Notes under the pieces: generated by a model
What the model saw: only the letters and a program-made list of their open reading frames with translations
Databases searched by the model: none
Told to the model about the DNA's origin: nothing
Position numbers and translations under genes: made by a program
NCBI RefSeq assembly: GCF_020859565.1
Contig: NZ_JAJHUO010000004.1
Location: 29,842 to 93,841 of the forward strand
Source of the DNA: Saccharothrix luteola
GTDB lineage: Bacteria > Actinomycetota > Actinomycetes > Mycobacteriales > Pseudonocardiaceae
Direction: 5' to 3'
DNA: 64,000 nucleotides
Shown here: positions 14,449-23,125 of the stretch, in pieces
How positions within the stretch are numbered: the first letter of the stretch is position 1
Layout of the letters: every line of letters starts with the position of its first letter

Positions 14449-15354
14449 GTGGACGAGTACCGGATCGAGGACCACCCCGACCTGAGGGACGCCGGATGGG
14501 CGCGGGAGGCCGTGAAGCGGGCCGAGCGCGAGGCCAGGGTGCGGCGGCTGAGGTCGTTGCCGCGCCGGCCGCGGCGGCGGTTCTGGGTCGGGTCGGCGAT
14601 CGCGGTGGCGGCGGTGCTGCTGGCGTGGGCGGTGGTCGCGTCGGGGTCGGACCCGGCCGCGGTGCCGGGTGTGCGCCCGGTCGACCTGGACGAACCGTTC
14701 GCGGGCACGTCGGCGGCGGCGTGGGAGGACGGCGCGGCCGGGGTGGTGGCGCCGGCGGCGGCGCAGGTCGGCCCGTACTCGGCGGAGCAGGTCGCGGCGG
14801 CCTACGAGCGGGTGCGGGAGGCGGTGGTCGCGGCGCGGCTGGACCGGCGGGTGGTGGTGGACCACGACCTGGAGCCGTTCTTCGGGTTGTTCGCGCCCGA
14901 CCTGCGGGAGTCGTTGCGGGTGTTGTTCGACGGCCGCAACGACGGTGAGGCGGCGTTGGTGGTGACGCGGGTGGACAAGGGGGCGCGGTTGGCGGAGGTG
15001 GAGCCGAAGGCGCGTGGCGGGATGTCGGCCGAGGTGGGGCCGGAGGGCGAGTTGGTGGTGCGGACGGACTACACGTTCGCCTACGCGTTCGTGCCGGACC
15101 GGCCGGAGGCGGTGCGCGGCCCGTCGGACGTGGTGGCGTTGACGCGGTTCCAGGTGCGGTACTCGGTGCGCACGGGTGGTCCCGGTGTGGAGGGGCTGTG
15201 GGCGGACGCGTCGCTGGGCTCGTTGCACTCGATCGGGTGTTCGAGCGCGAAGCGCGGCTACCTGGCGCCCGCGTTCGCGGAGCCGTCGTTGCCGCCCGGC
15301 CTGGACTTCGATCTCGGCGCACCGTCGTCACCGGCCGACGGCTGCCCGGAATGA
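14449..15354 (+). CDS. Conserved one-pass membrane protein of unknown function
   Basis: The 301-residue product starts at GTG 14449 (VDEYRIEDHPDLRDAGW) after a G-rich ribosome site. A very basic stretch (RRLRSLPRRPRRRFW, about residues 30-45) precedes a single membrane helix (GSAIAVAAVLLAWAVVAS, about 46-63). The rest, about 235 residues, should be outside the cell. It includes HDLEPFFGLFAPDLRESL, repeated acidic stretches and two late cysteines (one in SIGCSS, one near the end) that could form a disulfide. I do not recognise the family. It is divergent from valS, with GTATCGACTTCT repeated at 14328 and 14385 in the shared gap. Confidence 0.8.
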   Translation: MDEYRIEDHPDLRDAGWAREAVKRAEREARVRRLRSLPRRPRRRFWVGSAIAVAAVLLAWAVVASGSDPAAVPGVRPVDLDEPFAGTSAAAWEDGAAGVVAPAAAQVGPYSAEQVAAAYERVREAVVAARLDRRVVVDHDLEPFFGLFAPDLRESLRVLFDGRNDGEAALVVTRVDKGARLAEVEPKARGGMSAEVGPEGELVVRTDYTFAYAFVPDRPEAVRGPSDVVALTRFQVRYSVRTGGPGVEGLWADASLGSLHSIGCSSAKRGYLAPAFAEPSLPPGLDFDLGAPSSPADGCPE

Positions 15355-15602
15355 GGTCACCCGATCGGACGATTCGCGGCACAGTGGCGCCGATCACAAT
15401 TGATGGTGATCACCGGTATCAGCGCAGGTGAGGACGCCGGATTCACGGGCCGTTCACAACCCCTTGGGGCCCGTGACAGCGGTCCCGCGTCGTCCTGGCG
15501 CGACCGGCGGTCGGACGGACCGCCGGCGTGCTCGCGCGGGGTGCGCCGGCGGTACACCCCGAGCCCGCTCGCGTCGCGGCACGGCAGCCGCACAATAGGG
15601 GC
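15355..15602. other. Intergenic region upstream of the FdhF-type gene
   Basis: About 250 bp with no gene. A good ribosome site (AGGGG) lies just before the ATG at 15603. Partial inverted repeats around 15510-15560 (CCGGCGGTC and GACCGCCGG type) may be a terminator for the preceding gene. I see no clear promoter hexamers. Confidence 0.4.
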
Positions 15603-17897
15603 ATGGACCGCAACCCGCCCCGGCAGGACATCGACGAGTCGCAGCTCGACGTCAGCGAACCCAAGCGGTGGGCGGCGGGCCTCCCCGGCGTCGCGGTGTC
15701 GCTCCAGCGCGGTGTCGAGCAGATGGGCGTGGCCCGGACGGCGACCACGCTGCGGCTGCTCAACCAGCGCGAGGGCTTCGACTGCCCGGGCTGCGCGTGG
15801 CCGGAGCCGCAGGGCCACCGGAAGCTGGCGGAGTTCTGCGAGAACGGCGCGAAGGCGGTGGCCGAGGAGGCGACCAGGCGGCGGGTCGGGCCGGAGTTCT
15901 TCGCCGCGCACCCCATCGCGGAACTCGCCGACAGGACCGACTACTGGCTGGGGCAGCAGGGCCGGATCACCGAGCCGGTGGTGCTGCGCGAGGGCGCGAC
16001 GCACTACGAGCCGATCGAGTGGCACGACGCGTTCTCGCTGATCGCCTCGCACCTCAACGGCTTGGCGAGCCCGGACGAGGCCGTGTTCTACACGTCGGGC
16101 CGCACCAGCAACGAGGCCGCGTTCCTGTACCAGCTGCTGGTGCGCTCGTTCGGCACGAACAACCTGCCGGACTGCTCGAACATGTGCCACGAGTCGTCCG
16201 GCGCGGCGTTGTCGGAGACGACCGGCATCGGCAAGGGCTCGGTGAGCATCGACGACTTCGCCCGCGCGGACCTGATCGTGGTGGTGGGCCAGAACCCGGG
16301 CACGAACCACCCGCGGATGCTGTCGGCGCTGGAGGAGGCCAAGCGCGGCGGCGCGAAGGTCGTGGCGGTGAACCCGCTGCCGGAGGCCGGGTTGCTGCGG
16401 TTCAAGAACCCGCAGAACGTGCGCGGCCTGATCGGCTCGGGCACGAAGCTGGCCGACGAGTTCCTGCAGATCCGGCTGGGCGGCGACCAGGCGTTGTTCC
16501 AGGCGGCGGGCAACCTGCTGCTGTCGTGGGACGCGGTGGACACCGGGTTCGTGGACGGCTTCACCGAGGGTTTCGCCGAGTACGCCGAGCACGTGCGGCG
16601 GCTGGACTGGGACTCGGTCGACGAGGCCACCGGCCTGCCGCGCGCCCAGGTCGAGCGGTTCGCCCGGATGCTCGCCGACTCCGAGCGCACGATCTTCTGC
16701 TGGGCCATGGGCCTGACGCAGCACAAGCACTCGGTGCCGACGATCCGCGAGATCGCGAACGTGGCGCTGCTGCGCGGCATGATCGGCAAGCCGGGCGCGG
16801 GCCTGTGCCCGGTACGTGGTCACTCGAACGTGCAAGGCGACCGGACCATGGGCATCTGGGAGAAGATGCCGGAGAAGTTCCTGTCCGCGCTGGAGGCCGA
16901 GTTCGGCATCGACGTGCCGCGCGAGCACGGTTTCGACACCGTGGCGTCGATCCGGGCCATGCGCGACGGCGCGGCGAAGGTGTTCTTCGCCGTCGGCGGC
17001 AACTTCGTCGCGGCCACCCCGGACACGGCGGTGACCGAGGCGGCCATGCGGAAGCTGGACCTGACCGTGCACGTGTCGACCAAGCTGAACCGGTCGCACG
17101 TGGTGCACGGCCGCACGGCGTTGATCCTGCCCACGCTGGGGCGCACGGAGAGCGACCTCCAGCACACCGGCGAGCAGTTCGTCACGGTCGAGGACTCGAT
17201 GTCGGTGGTGCACCGCTCCCGCGGCCGGCTGGCGCCCGCGAGCGACCGGCTGCTGTCGGAGGTGTCGATCGTGTGCCGGCTGGCGCGGGCGGTGCTGGGG
17301 CCGGCGCACCCGGTGCCGTGGGAGGAGTTCGAGAAGGACTACGACCTGATCCGGGACCGGATCGCGCGGGTCGTTCCGGGCTGCGACGACTACAACGCGC
17401 GGGTGCGCCGTCCGGACGGTTTCGTGCTGCCGCACGCGCCGCGCGACGCCCGCGAGTTCACCGGCACCCGGTCGGGCAAGGCGCACTTCTCGGCCGAGGA
17501 CCTCACCGTGCTGCGGGTGCCGCAGGGGCGGCTGCTGCTGCAGACCATGCGCAGCCACGACCAGTACAACACCACGATCTACGGCCTGGACGACCGCTAC
17601 CGGGGTGTGAAGGACGGACGGCGGGTGGTGTTCGTCAGCCCGGAGGACCTCGACGCGCTCGACCTGCTCGACGGGCAGCACGTCGACCTGGTCAGCGAGT
17701 GGCCGGACGACCCGACGGGCGTGACCGAGCGGCGTGCCGAGCGGTTCCGGGTGGTGGCCTACCCGACGGCGAAGGGCTGCGCGGCGGCGTACTTCCCGGA
17801 GGCGAACTCGTTGGTGCCGCTTGACTCCACGGCCACCGTGTCGGGCACGCCGACGTCCAAGTCGATCGTGGTGCGGCTGGAGAAGGTCGACGCCTGA
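15603..17897 (+). CDS. FdhF/YdeP-family molybdopterin oxidoreductase
   Basis: A 764-residue cytoplasmic molybdopterin-dependent oxidoreductase of the FdhF/YdeP group (formate-dehydrogenase alpha-like, physiological substrate unproven). Near the N-terminus, FDCPGCAWPEP keeps two cysteines typical of the group, but there is no full four-cysteine Fe4S4 motif. NMCHESSGAALSETTGIGKG is the expected cofactor-binding region with cysteine as the likely Mo ligand rather than selenocysteine. VVVGQNPGTNHPRM and PGAGLCPVRGHSNVQGDRT follow. The C-terminal MopB-binding domain has QTMRSHDQYNTTIYG. The start ATG 15603 has a good ribosome site. fdhD, which delivers sulfur to such enzymes, lies 6.6 kb downstream, a plausible functional partner. 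Confidence 0.9.
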   Translation: MDRNPPRQDIDESQLDVSEPKRWAAGLPGVAVSLQRGVEQMGVARTATTLRLLNQREGFDCPGCAWPEPQGHRKLAEFCENGAKAVAEEATRRRVGPEFFAAHPIAELADRTDYWLGQQGRITEPVVLREGATHYEPIEWHDAFSLIASHLNGLASPDEAVFYTSGRTSNEAAFLYQLLVRSFGTNNLPDCSNMCHESSGAALSETTGIGKGSVSIDDFARADLIVVVGQNPGTNHPRMLSALEEAKRGGAKVVAVNPLPEAGLLRFKNPQNVRGLIGSGTKLADEFLQIRLGGDQALFQAAGNLLLSWDAVDTGFVDGFTEGFAEYAEHVRRLDWDSVDEATGLPRAQVERFARMLADSERTIFCWAMGLTQHKHSVPTIREIANVALLRGMIGKPGAGLCPVRGHSNVQGDRTMGIWEKMPEKFLSALEAEFGIDVPREHGFDTVASIRAMRDGAAKVFFAVGGNFVAATPDTAVTEAAMRKLDLTVHVSTKLNRSHVVHGRTALILPTLGRTESDLQHTGEQFVTVEDSMSVVHRSRGRLAPASDRLLSEVSIVCRLARAVLGPAHPVPWEEFEKDYDLIRDRIARVVPGCDDYNARVRRPDGFVLPHAPRDAREFTGTRSGKAHFSAEDLTVLRVPQGRLLLQTMRSHDQYNTTIYGLDDRYRGVKDGRRVVFVSPEDLDALDLLDGQHVDLVSEWPDDPTGVTERRAERFRVVAYPTAKGCAAAYFPEANSLVPLDSTATVSGTPTSKSIVVRLEKVDA

Positions 17898-17901
17898 GGC
17901 G

Positions 17902-18101
17902 TCACCCCGCGGCCCGGCGCCAGGAGAACCCGACGCTGGCCACCAGCGCGCGCTGGTCGCGCACCACCCGCCAGTCGAGCCGGAACGGCCGGACAGGGAG
18001 CGCAAACGCTTGCTCCCGACGAGCCGGCGGCGTTCGGCGGCGTGCTGGTCGTCGTGCATGCGCTGCATCGCCACGGCGAGCAGCAGGTCGTCGTGCGGCA
18101 T
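17902..18101 (-). pseudogene. Small gene after the ArsR regulator, apparently frameshifted
   Basis: From an ATG at 18101 with a strong GGGGGAG ribosome site the reading MPHDDLLLAVAMQRMHDDQ continues for about 32 codons (AAERRRLVGSKR) with real codon bias. The same frame then loses codon bias and runs on without a stop. A different frame takes over with almost all third positions G or C (PVRPFRLDWRVVRDQRALV) and ends at a TGA at 17902. One indel near 18000 would join the two parts into a protein of about 66 residues. Small proteins of this kind commonly follow ArsR-type regulators in related actinomycetes (from memory). It may be a genuine mutation or a sequencing error. Confidence 0.5.
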
Positions 18102-18110
18102 GGTCTCCCC

Positions 18111-18683
18111 CTAGTCGCGGCGCGGCGCCACAGTGGTGGCCAGGAAGAAGCGCACCGGGCGCGCGCCCTCCGGCCGGTTCTCCTCGTTCTCGACGCGGTC
18201 GGCGTAGGGCTTGAAGAGCTCGGCGATCTTGGCGTGCACCTCGGCGGCCTCCGCCGGGGTCAGGAACTCCAAGGTGGCGAACGTCCCCGTCACCTCGCGC
18301 CAGTGCAGCGGTTCCCGGTCCTTGCCGCGGAAGCGCTCGCGGATCGAGGAGAACTCCTTCTCCAGGAACGCGTCGCCCGCGGCCTCCGCCGCCAGCGCCG
18401 TCTCGTCGTCCATCCCGATGGACGACCAGCTCTGGTCGCGCCGCACCAGCCGCCACGGCTTCTGCCTGCCCTTGCCCGGCACCTCGGCCACGAACCCGTA
18501 CTGCGCCAGCATGTTCAGGTGGTAGGAGCAACTGGCCACGCTCTCGCCCAGCAGCTCGGCGCACCGGGTGGCGGTCGTCGCGCCGTAGGTCGCCAGCACG
18601 TCGATGAGCTTCCACCGCAACGGGTGCGCGAGGGCGCGCAACGTCTTGGGATCCCGGATCAGCTCAACCTCGTCGTCGGCCAT
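18111..18683 (-). CDS. ArsR-like winged-helix transcriptional regulator
   Basis: A 190-residue regulator with an N-terminal winged helix-turn-helix (about residues 10-85). DPKTLRALAHPLRWKLIDVL opens the domain, CAELLGESVASCSYHLNML is the recognition region and YGFVAEVPGKGRQKPWRL the wing. The C-terminal half is a helical region without cysteine clusters, so metal sensing of the classical ArsR kind is unlikely. Two 11-bp direct repeats lie just upstream of the start and are probably its own operator. It is followed after 9 bp by the frameshifted small gene, most likely co-transcribed. Confidence 0.88.
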   Translation of the reverse strand: MADDEVELIRDPKTLRALAHPLRWKLIDVLATYGATTATRCAELLGESVASCSYHLNMLAQYGFVAEVPGKGRQKPWRLVRRDQSWSSIGMDDETALAAEAAGDAFLEKEFSSIRERFRGKDREPLHWREVTGTFATLEFLTPAEAAEVHAKIAELFKPYADRVENEENRPEGARPVRFFLATTVAPRRD

Positions 18684-18709
18684 GCCACCACGGTACCTAT
18701 ATCAAGGTT

Positions 18710-18734
18710 CCTTTAGCAAGATACCTTTAGCAAG
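18710..18734. promoter_or_regulatory. Direct-repeat operator upstream of the ArsR-like gene
   Basis: CCTTTAGCAAG occurs at 18710-18720 and again at 18724-18734, 14 bp apart, in an AT-richer island only about 30 bp before the regulator's start. CAAGGTTCC and CAAGCTTCC flank them as further partial copies. Position and spacing suggest autoregulation by the winged-helix protein. Confidence 0.55.
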
Positions 18735-18784
18735 CTTCCTCGATATCCGGTAACGCCGGCGGCCGTTCGGACGAACCAACCCAC

Positions 18785-19264
18785 GTGATGAGGACCGTGG
18801 TCGCCGTCGTGGCGCTGCTCGCGCTCGCCGCCTGCACCAGCACACCGCCGAGCACGCCGACCACCGAACCACCGCCGGCGCCGACCGCGACCGACTCTGC
18901 GGGCGTGAACTGCGAGGACGCGCCGGCGGACGTGGTGGGCGCGGCGTTGCAGCTGCGGCTCAACCACCCGCGCCAGACGATCGCCGACAACGTCGTGCGC
19001 TGCACGTACGACGGGGGCACGACCGAGGTCCGCTTCGAGACCGGCGCGACCCCGGCGTCGTTCGCCGAGGGCCGCGCGGAGCACGGTCAGGTGACCGACC
19101 TGCCCGGCTTCCACGACGAGGCCTACCGCGCCACCGCCGTCACCGGCGAGGTCGTCCGGACCGCCGTCGTCGCCCGCGCGGGCACGGTCGAGATCACCGT
19201 GACGTCCGGCGCGACCGCGGAGCAGGCCCGGCAGCTGGTCAACGACCTCTTCGCCACCCTCTGA
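18785..19264 (+). CDS. Small exported lipoprotein (DUF3558-like size and layout)
   Basis: The 159-residue product has a short lipoprotein signal (MMRTVVAVVALLALAAC) whose lipobox LAAC places the lipidated cysteine at residue 17. A Thr/Pro-rich linker follows (TSTPPSTPTTEPPPAPTAT), then a compact domain of about 110 residues with two cysteines (NCEDAPAD and VVRCTYDGG) that probably form a disulfide. The layout resembles small mycobacterial and actinomycete surface lipoproteins, but I cannot name a family with confidence. GTG 18785 and ATG 18788 are both possible starts. Its 3' end overlaps the convergent NB-ARC gene by 26 bp. Confidence 0.75.
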   Translation: MMRTVVAVVALLALAACTSTPPSTPTTEPPPAPTATDSAGVNCEDAPADVVGAALQLRLNHPRQTIADNVVRCTYDGGTTEVRFETGATPASFAEGRAEHGQVTDLPGFHDEAYRATAVTGEVVRTAVVARAGTVEITVTSGATAEQARQLVNDLFATL

Positions 19265-21482
19265 ACCACTTCCGGCCCGCGGTCCGCGTGGCCTCGATCT
19301 GGCGAACGGACTCGCGGGCCGCCTCGGCGATGACGGGGTTGTCGGTCTCGTCCGCCCGCTGGACCGCCCGCCGCAGGTGGTCGACGGCCTCCTCGGTGCT
19401 GCCGAGCGACCAAAGCGCCAGCCCCAGGTTGTAGAGCGCGAACCCCTCGCCGTGCACGTCACCGATATCCCGGCAGATCGCCAGGCTCTGCCGGTGGCAG
19501 TGCAGCGCCTCGGCGAAGCGGCCGGTACCCCTCAACGTCCCGCCGAGGTTGTCCAGCACCTGCCCCTCCGAGTGCCGGTCGCCCGTCGCCCGGTACACCG
19601 CGAGCGCGTCCAGGTAGTGGCTCTCCGCCTCCTCCGACCGGCCGAGGCCGTCGCAGGCGACCCCCAGACCGTTGAGGCAGGCACCTTCGCCGTCCCGGTC
19701 ACCGACCTTCCGACGCAGGTCCAGTGCACTCCGGTAGTACCCGATCGACCGCGCGTGCTCGCCGGCGTCGTTGTGGACCTTGCCCAGGTTGGCCAGGCAC
19801 CGCGCCTCGCCGTCCGGATCGCCCGCGCCCCGGTAGGCGCGGGCGCTCTGCTCCATGTTGCGGATCGCCTCGTCGACCTGACCGGTCATCGCGTAGGTCG
19901 AGGCGATGTTGTTCAGCGAGTGGGCCTGGTCGCGCAGCGAACCCAGGTCCCGGAACAGCTCCAACGCGGCTTGGAAGCAGCGCAACGCCTCGTCGAAGCG
20001 CCGCGACCGGTGGTGGGCGCTACCCAGCCCGTTGAGGATCCTGCCCTCTCCCGCAGGGTCACCGAGCGCCCGTGCCGACGCCAGCGCCAGCTCGTCCACG
20101 GGCACCCACTCCGCCGACCGGCGGAGGTCGAAGTACCGGAAGGACGCGTGGGCCACGTCCCGGACGTCCTCGTGCCACCCGTGGTGCGCGGCCAGCTCCA
20201 GCACGGGCAGCAGGTTGTGCAGCTCGCCGTCGAACCAGGCCAGCGCCGCCGGCCGGTCGGCGAACACCTCCCGTTGCACCGAACCGGGGTCCAGGTGGCT
20301 GTGCACGCCCTTGACGTGCGACACGTAGTGCTCCACGAGCGCGCGCTCGGCCGCTCGTCGGACCTCCTCGTCGTCCACGGCCGCGCACCGCTCGGCGGCG
20401 TAGATCCGCAGCAGGTCGTGGAACCGGTACTCGTCGACCACCACACCGCTCTGCATCAGGTGCGCACGGCGCAATCGGACCAGCAGCGCCCGCGCGCCCT
20501 CCAGCGTCACGCCGCCCAACGCCGCCGCGGTCGCCGCGGTGACCGTGCGGCCGGGGTGCAGCGCGGCGAGGCGGAACATCCGCGCCTGGTCCGCGGGCAG
20601 CCGCGCGTACGACTCGTTGAACGCCGTGCGCACGTCGACCGAATCGTCGTAGGCCAGCTCACCCAACCGGTCGTGCGCAGCCGTGATCGTCTCGGCGAAC
20701 CGGGCCAGGTCCTCGCCACGCCGATCCGCCACCACGTGGGCGAGGATCCGCAACGCCAGCGGCAGGAACCCGCACGACTCGGCCAACGCCCCCGCCGCCA
20801 CCGGATCGGCGGTGATCCGGTCGTCGGCCGGGTCGACCGACCTGACCGCGTCCTCCAGCACCGCCACGGCCTCCGCCGCGCTCAACACGTCCAGCTCGAT
20901 CCGCCGCGCCCCGGGCACGGGCAGGTTGTCCCGACTGGTCAGCACCAGCCGGTGCGCCTGGCCGGCGGGCCGCAGCGGCAGCACCTGATCGGCCGACGAC
21001 GCGTTGTCCACGACCACCAGCACCGGCGGGCGCGCCGCGAGCTGCGACCGGTACAACGCCTCCCGGTCTCCCTGCCCTTCCGGGATCGCCTCGCCGGGGA
21101 CGTCGAGGGCGCGCAACAGCGACGCCAGCGCGTCGTCCGCCTCCAGCCGCTGCTCCTCGTTGTACCCCTGCGCGTCCACGAACAGCACACCGCCGGGGAA
21201 CCACCCGGCGCCCACCGCCAGGTGCGCGGCCCGGATCACCAGCGCCGACTTGCCCACCCCGGCCAGACCGGCCACCGCCAACGCGGTCCGCTCGCCGCCG
21301 GGCGCCAGGAACTCGCGCAGCACGGCCAACTCCGCGGCACGGCCCACGAAACCCTCGTCCACCGGCAGGCCCGCCGGCGTCACCGGCGCGGCCGGCTGCA
21401 CCACGGTGAGCGAGTCGACCCGCCCGACCTGGAGCACCGGGCCGAACACCGTGCCGCTGATCTCGTTGTGGACGTCGCTCAC
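19239..21482 (-). CDS. STAND NTPase: NB-ARC domain with C-terminal TPR repeats
   Basis: A 747-residue signal-transduction ATPase of the AfsR/NB-ARC type without an obvious output domain. Residues 1-30 hold a short beta-type motif (NEISGTVFGPVLQVGRVDSL) seen at the front of many actinobacterial STAND proteins. The NB-ARC core starts at FVGRAAELAVL and contains the P-loop VAGLAGVGKSAL, a Walker B strand PVLVVVDNASS and the sensor RLVLTSRDNLPV. A winged-helix/ARM region follows (GFLPLALRILAHVVA). From about residue 430 to the end there are seven or so TPR units (pattern A-x-x-N-L-G-x-V-x-x-x-x-G). It starts four bases after the PYROXD2-like gene, so it is the last gene of the MFS operon. Confidence 0.9.
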   Translation of the reverse strand: MSDVHNEISGTVFGPVLQVGRVDSLTVVQPAAPVTPAGLPVDEGFVGRAAELAVLREFLAPGGERTALAVAGLAGVGKSALVIRAAHLAVGAGWFPGGVLFVDAQGYNEEQRLEADDALASLLRALDVPGEAIPEGQGDREALYRSQLAARPPVLVVVDNASSADQVLPLRPAGQAHRLVLTSRDNLPVPGARRIELDVLSAAEAVAVLEDAVRSVDPADDRITADPVAAGALAESCGFLPLALRILAHVVADRRGEDLARFAETITAAHDRLGELAYDDSVDVRTAFNESYARLPADQARMFRLAALHPGRTVTAATAAALGGVTLEGARALLVRLRRAHLMQSGVVVDEYRFHDLLRIYAAERCAAVDDEEVRRAAERALVEHYVSHVKGVHSHLDPGSVQREVFADRPAALAWFDGELHNLLPVLELAAHHGWHEDVRDVAHASFRYFDLRRSAEWVPVDELALASARALGDPAGEGRILNGLGSAHHRSRRFDEALRCFQAALELFRDLGSLRDQAHSLNNIASTYAMTGQVDEAIRNMEQSARAYRGAGDPDGEARCLANLGKVHNDAGEHARSIGYYRSALDLRRKVGDRDGEGACLNGLGVACDGLGRSEEAESHYLDALAVYRATGDRHSEGQVLDNLGGTLRGTGRFAEALHCHRQSLAICRDIGDVHGEGFALYNLGLALWSLGSTEEAVDHLRRAVQRADETDNPVIAEAARESVRQIEATRTAGRKWFRGWRRGR

Positions 21483-21486
21483 GACG

Positions 21487-23007
21487 TCACCGCTCCAACA
21501 CCGCCATCGCCGCGTTGTGACCGCCGATCCCGCTCACCCCGCCGCCACGCCGGGCGCCCGCGCCGCAGACGAACAGGTTCGCCACGTCGGTCTCCACGCC
21601 CCACCGGCCCACCTCGTCCTCGCTCTCCGCGAACGGCCAGGCCAGCTCGTCGTGGAAGATGTTGCCGCGCGGCAACCCCAGCTCCGCCTCCAGGTCGAGC
21701 GGCGTGCGGGCCTCCAGGCACGGCTCGCCGTTCGCGTCCTTGGCCAGGCAGGACTCGATCGGCTCGTCCAGGTGGGCGTTCAACCCGGCCAGGTACCGGT
21801 CGACCAGCTCGTCCCGCAGCTTGTCGTTGTCCGGCTCGAACAACGCCGCCGGGGTGTGCAGCCCGAACAACGTCAACGTGTGCCAGCCCTTGGCCACCAG
21901 CTCCGGCGCGAGGATCGACGGGTCGGTCAACGTGTGGCAGTACATCTCCGCCGGCAGCACCGACGGCACCCGCCCGGCCGCGCTCTCCCGGTACGCCGCC
22001 TCCAGCTGCCCGTACGACTCGTCCACGTGCAACGTCCCGGCGAACGCCACCCGCGGGTCCACCCCGCTGCGGAACCGCGGCAGCCGTTCCAGCAGCATGT
22101 TCACCTTCACCTGGCAGCCCTCGGCGACGGTCGCCGCCTGCCTGCCGCGCAACCGGTCCAGAGTGGACGGAGCGGCGCCGGACAGCACGAACTTCGCGCC
22201 CACCGTGCGCCCGTCGTACTCGACCTCGCCCGTGGCACCGTCGACGTCCACGCGCGTCACCTCGGCGCGGGTCACGATCTCCGCACCCGCCTCGCGCGCC
22301 ACCCGCAGGAGCTCGCCGGTCACCGCGCCCATGCCGCCGACCGGCACCTGCCACTCACCCGTGCCGTTGCCGATCACGTGGTACAGGAAGCACCGGTTCG
22401 CCTTCAGGTCGCGCAACGACGTGTGCGTGCCGATCAACCCGTCCGTCGCCACGACACCGCGCACCACGTCGTCGGCGAACAACTCCTCCAACGTCTCGCC
22501 GATCGGCCGCTCCACCACCTGGTCCCACAGCCGCATCCGCGCCACCGAGTCCACGCGCAGCCGCGCGTGCTCCCGCGACAACAACGGCTCCAGCATCGTC
22601 GGCGACAACGCCTCGGCGAGCACCTCCAGGTCGTCGTACCACCGACGCCACCGCTCCCACTCGGCGTCCGACCCGGTCAACGCCCGGAACGACGCCGCCG
22701 TCGCCGCACCGGGGTCGCGCTCCACCAGCAGGTCGCCCGCCGGGGTGTAGGACGACGCCGACCGCGACCGCAGCGCCACCCGCAGCCCCAGGTCCGCCAC
22801 GATCTTGTCCGGCAGCAGGCTGACCAGGTACGAGTACCGCGACAACCGCGCCGGGACGCCCGGGAACGCCTGCTCGCTCACCGCCGCGCCACCGACGTGG
22901 TCGAGCTTCTCCAGCACCAGCACCGTGCGGCCCGCCCGTGCCAGGTAGGCGGCCGCCACCAGCGCGTTGTGCCCGCCGCCGACCACCACCACGTCGTAGG
23001 TATCCAC
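21487..23007 (-). CDS. PYROXD2-like FAD-dependent oxidoreductase (phytoene-desaturase superfamily)
   Basis: A 506-residue FAD-dependent amine-oxidase/phytoene-desaturase-fold enzyme. The dinucleotide-binding motif is at the N-terminus (YDVVVVGGGHNALVAAAYLA), and the FAD-binding C-terminal motif is NLFVCGAGARRGGGVSGIGG. The pattern GGHN..., rather than the carotenoid desaturase type, and the full length match PYROXD2-like proteins. The substrate is unknown. No carotenoid genes are nearby. It begins with GTG ten bases after the small MFS partner and is four bases from the NB-ARC gene, so it is in the same operon as the OFA-type transporter. Confidence 0.88.
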   Translation of the reverse strand: MDTYDVVVVGGGHNALVAAAYLARAGRTVLVLEKLDHVGGAAVSEQAFPGVPARLSRYSYLVSLLPDKIVADLGLRVALRSRSASSYTPAGDLLVERDPGAATAASFRALTGSDAEWERWRRWYDDLEVLAEALSPTMLEPLLSREHARLRVDSVARMRLWDQVVERPIGETLEELFADDVVRGVVATDGLIGTHTSLRDLKANRCFLYHVIGNGTGEWQVPVGGMGAVTGELLRVAREAGAEIVTRAEVTRVDVDGATGEVEYDGRTVGAKFVLSGAAPSTLDRLRGRQAATVAEGCQVKVNMLLERLPRFRSGVDPRVAFAGTLHVDESYGQLEAAYRESAAGRVPSVLPAEMYCHTLTDPSILAPELVAKGWHTLTLFGLHTPAALFEPDNDKLRDELVDRYLAGLNAHLDEPIESCLAKDANGEPCLEARTPLDLEAELGLPRGNIFHDELAWPFAESEDEVGRWGVETDVANLFVCGAGARRGGGVSGIGGHNAAMAVLER

Positions 23008-23017
23008 GCGGCCGACT

Positions 23018-23125
23018 CTAACCAGTGAACAACGCCGTCACCTTGCGGATGAGCTCGACCAACCCGTAGGTCAGCGGCAGGCCCACCCACAGCCACGCGA
23101 ACACGACCAACCACCGCCCGCTCAT
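23018..23125 (-). CDS. MFS transporter small partner protein (35 aa)
   Basis: A 35-residue single-pass membrane peptide (MSGRWLVVFAWLWVGLPL, then TYGLVELIRKVTALFTG). Its ATG overlaps the stop of the MFS gene as ATGA, so it is translationally coupled. Tiny proteins with the pattern W-L-x-V-x-x-P-L-x-Y-G-V are annotated as small subunits of OFA-type MFS transporters in many bacteria. It probably sits next to the transporter in the membrane. The size is too small for default gene finders, but coupling, codon use and family pattern make it real. Confidence 0.85.
   Translation of the reverse strand: MSGRWLVVFAWLWVGLPLTYGLVELIRKVTALFTG

Noticed and set aside
15357..18101. Continuous 914-codon minus-strand frame opposite the FdhF-type gene
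   Set aside because: Only its first 32 or so codons look coding; the rest is antisense of a well-supported oxidoreductase.
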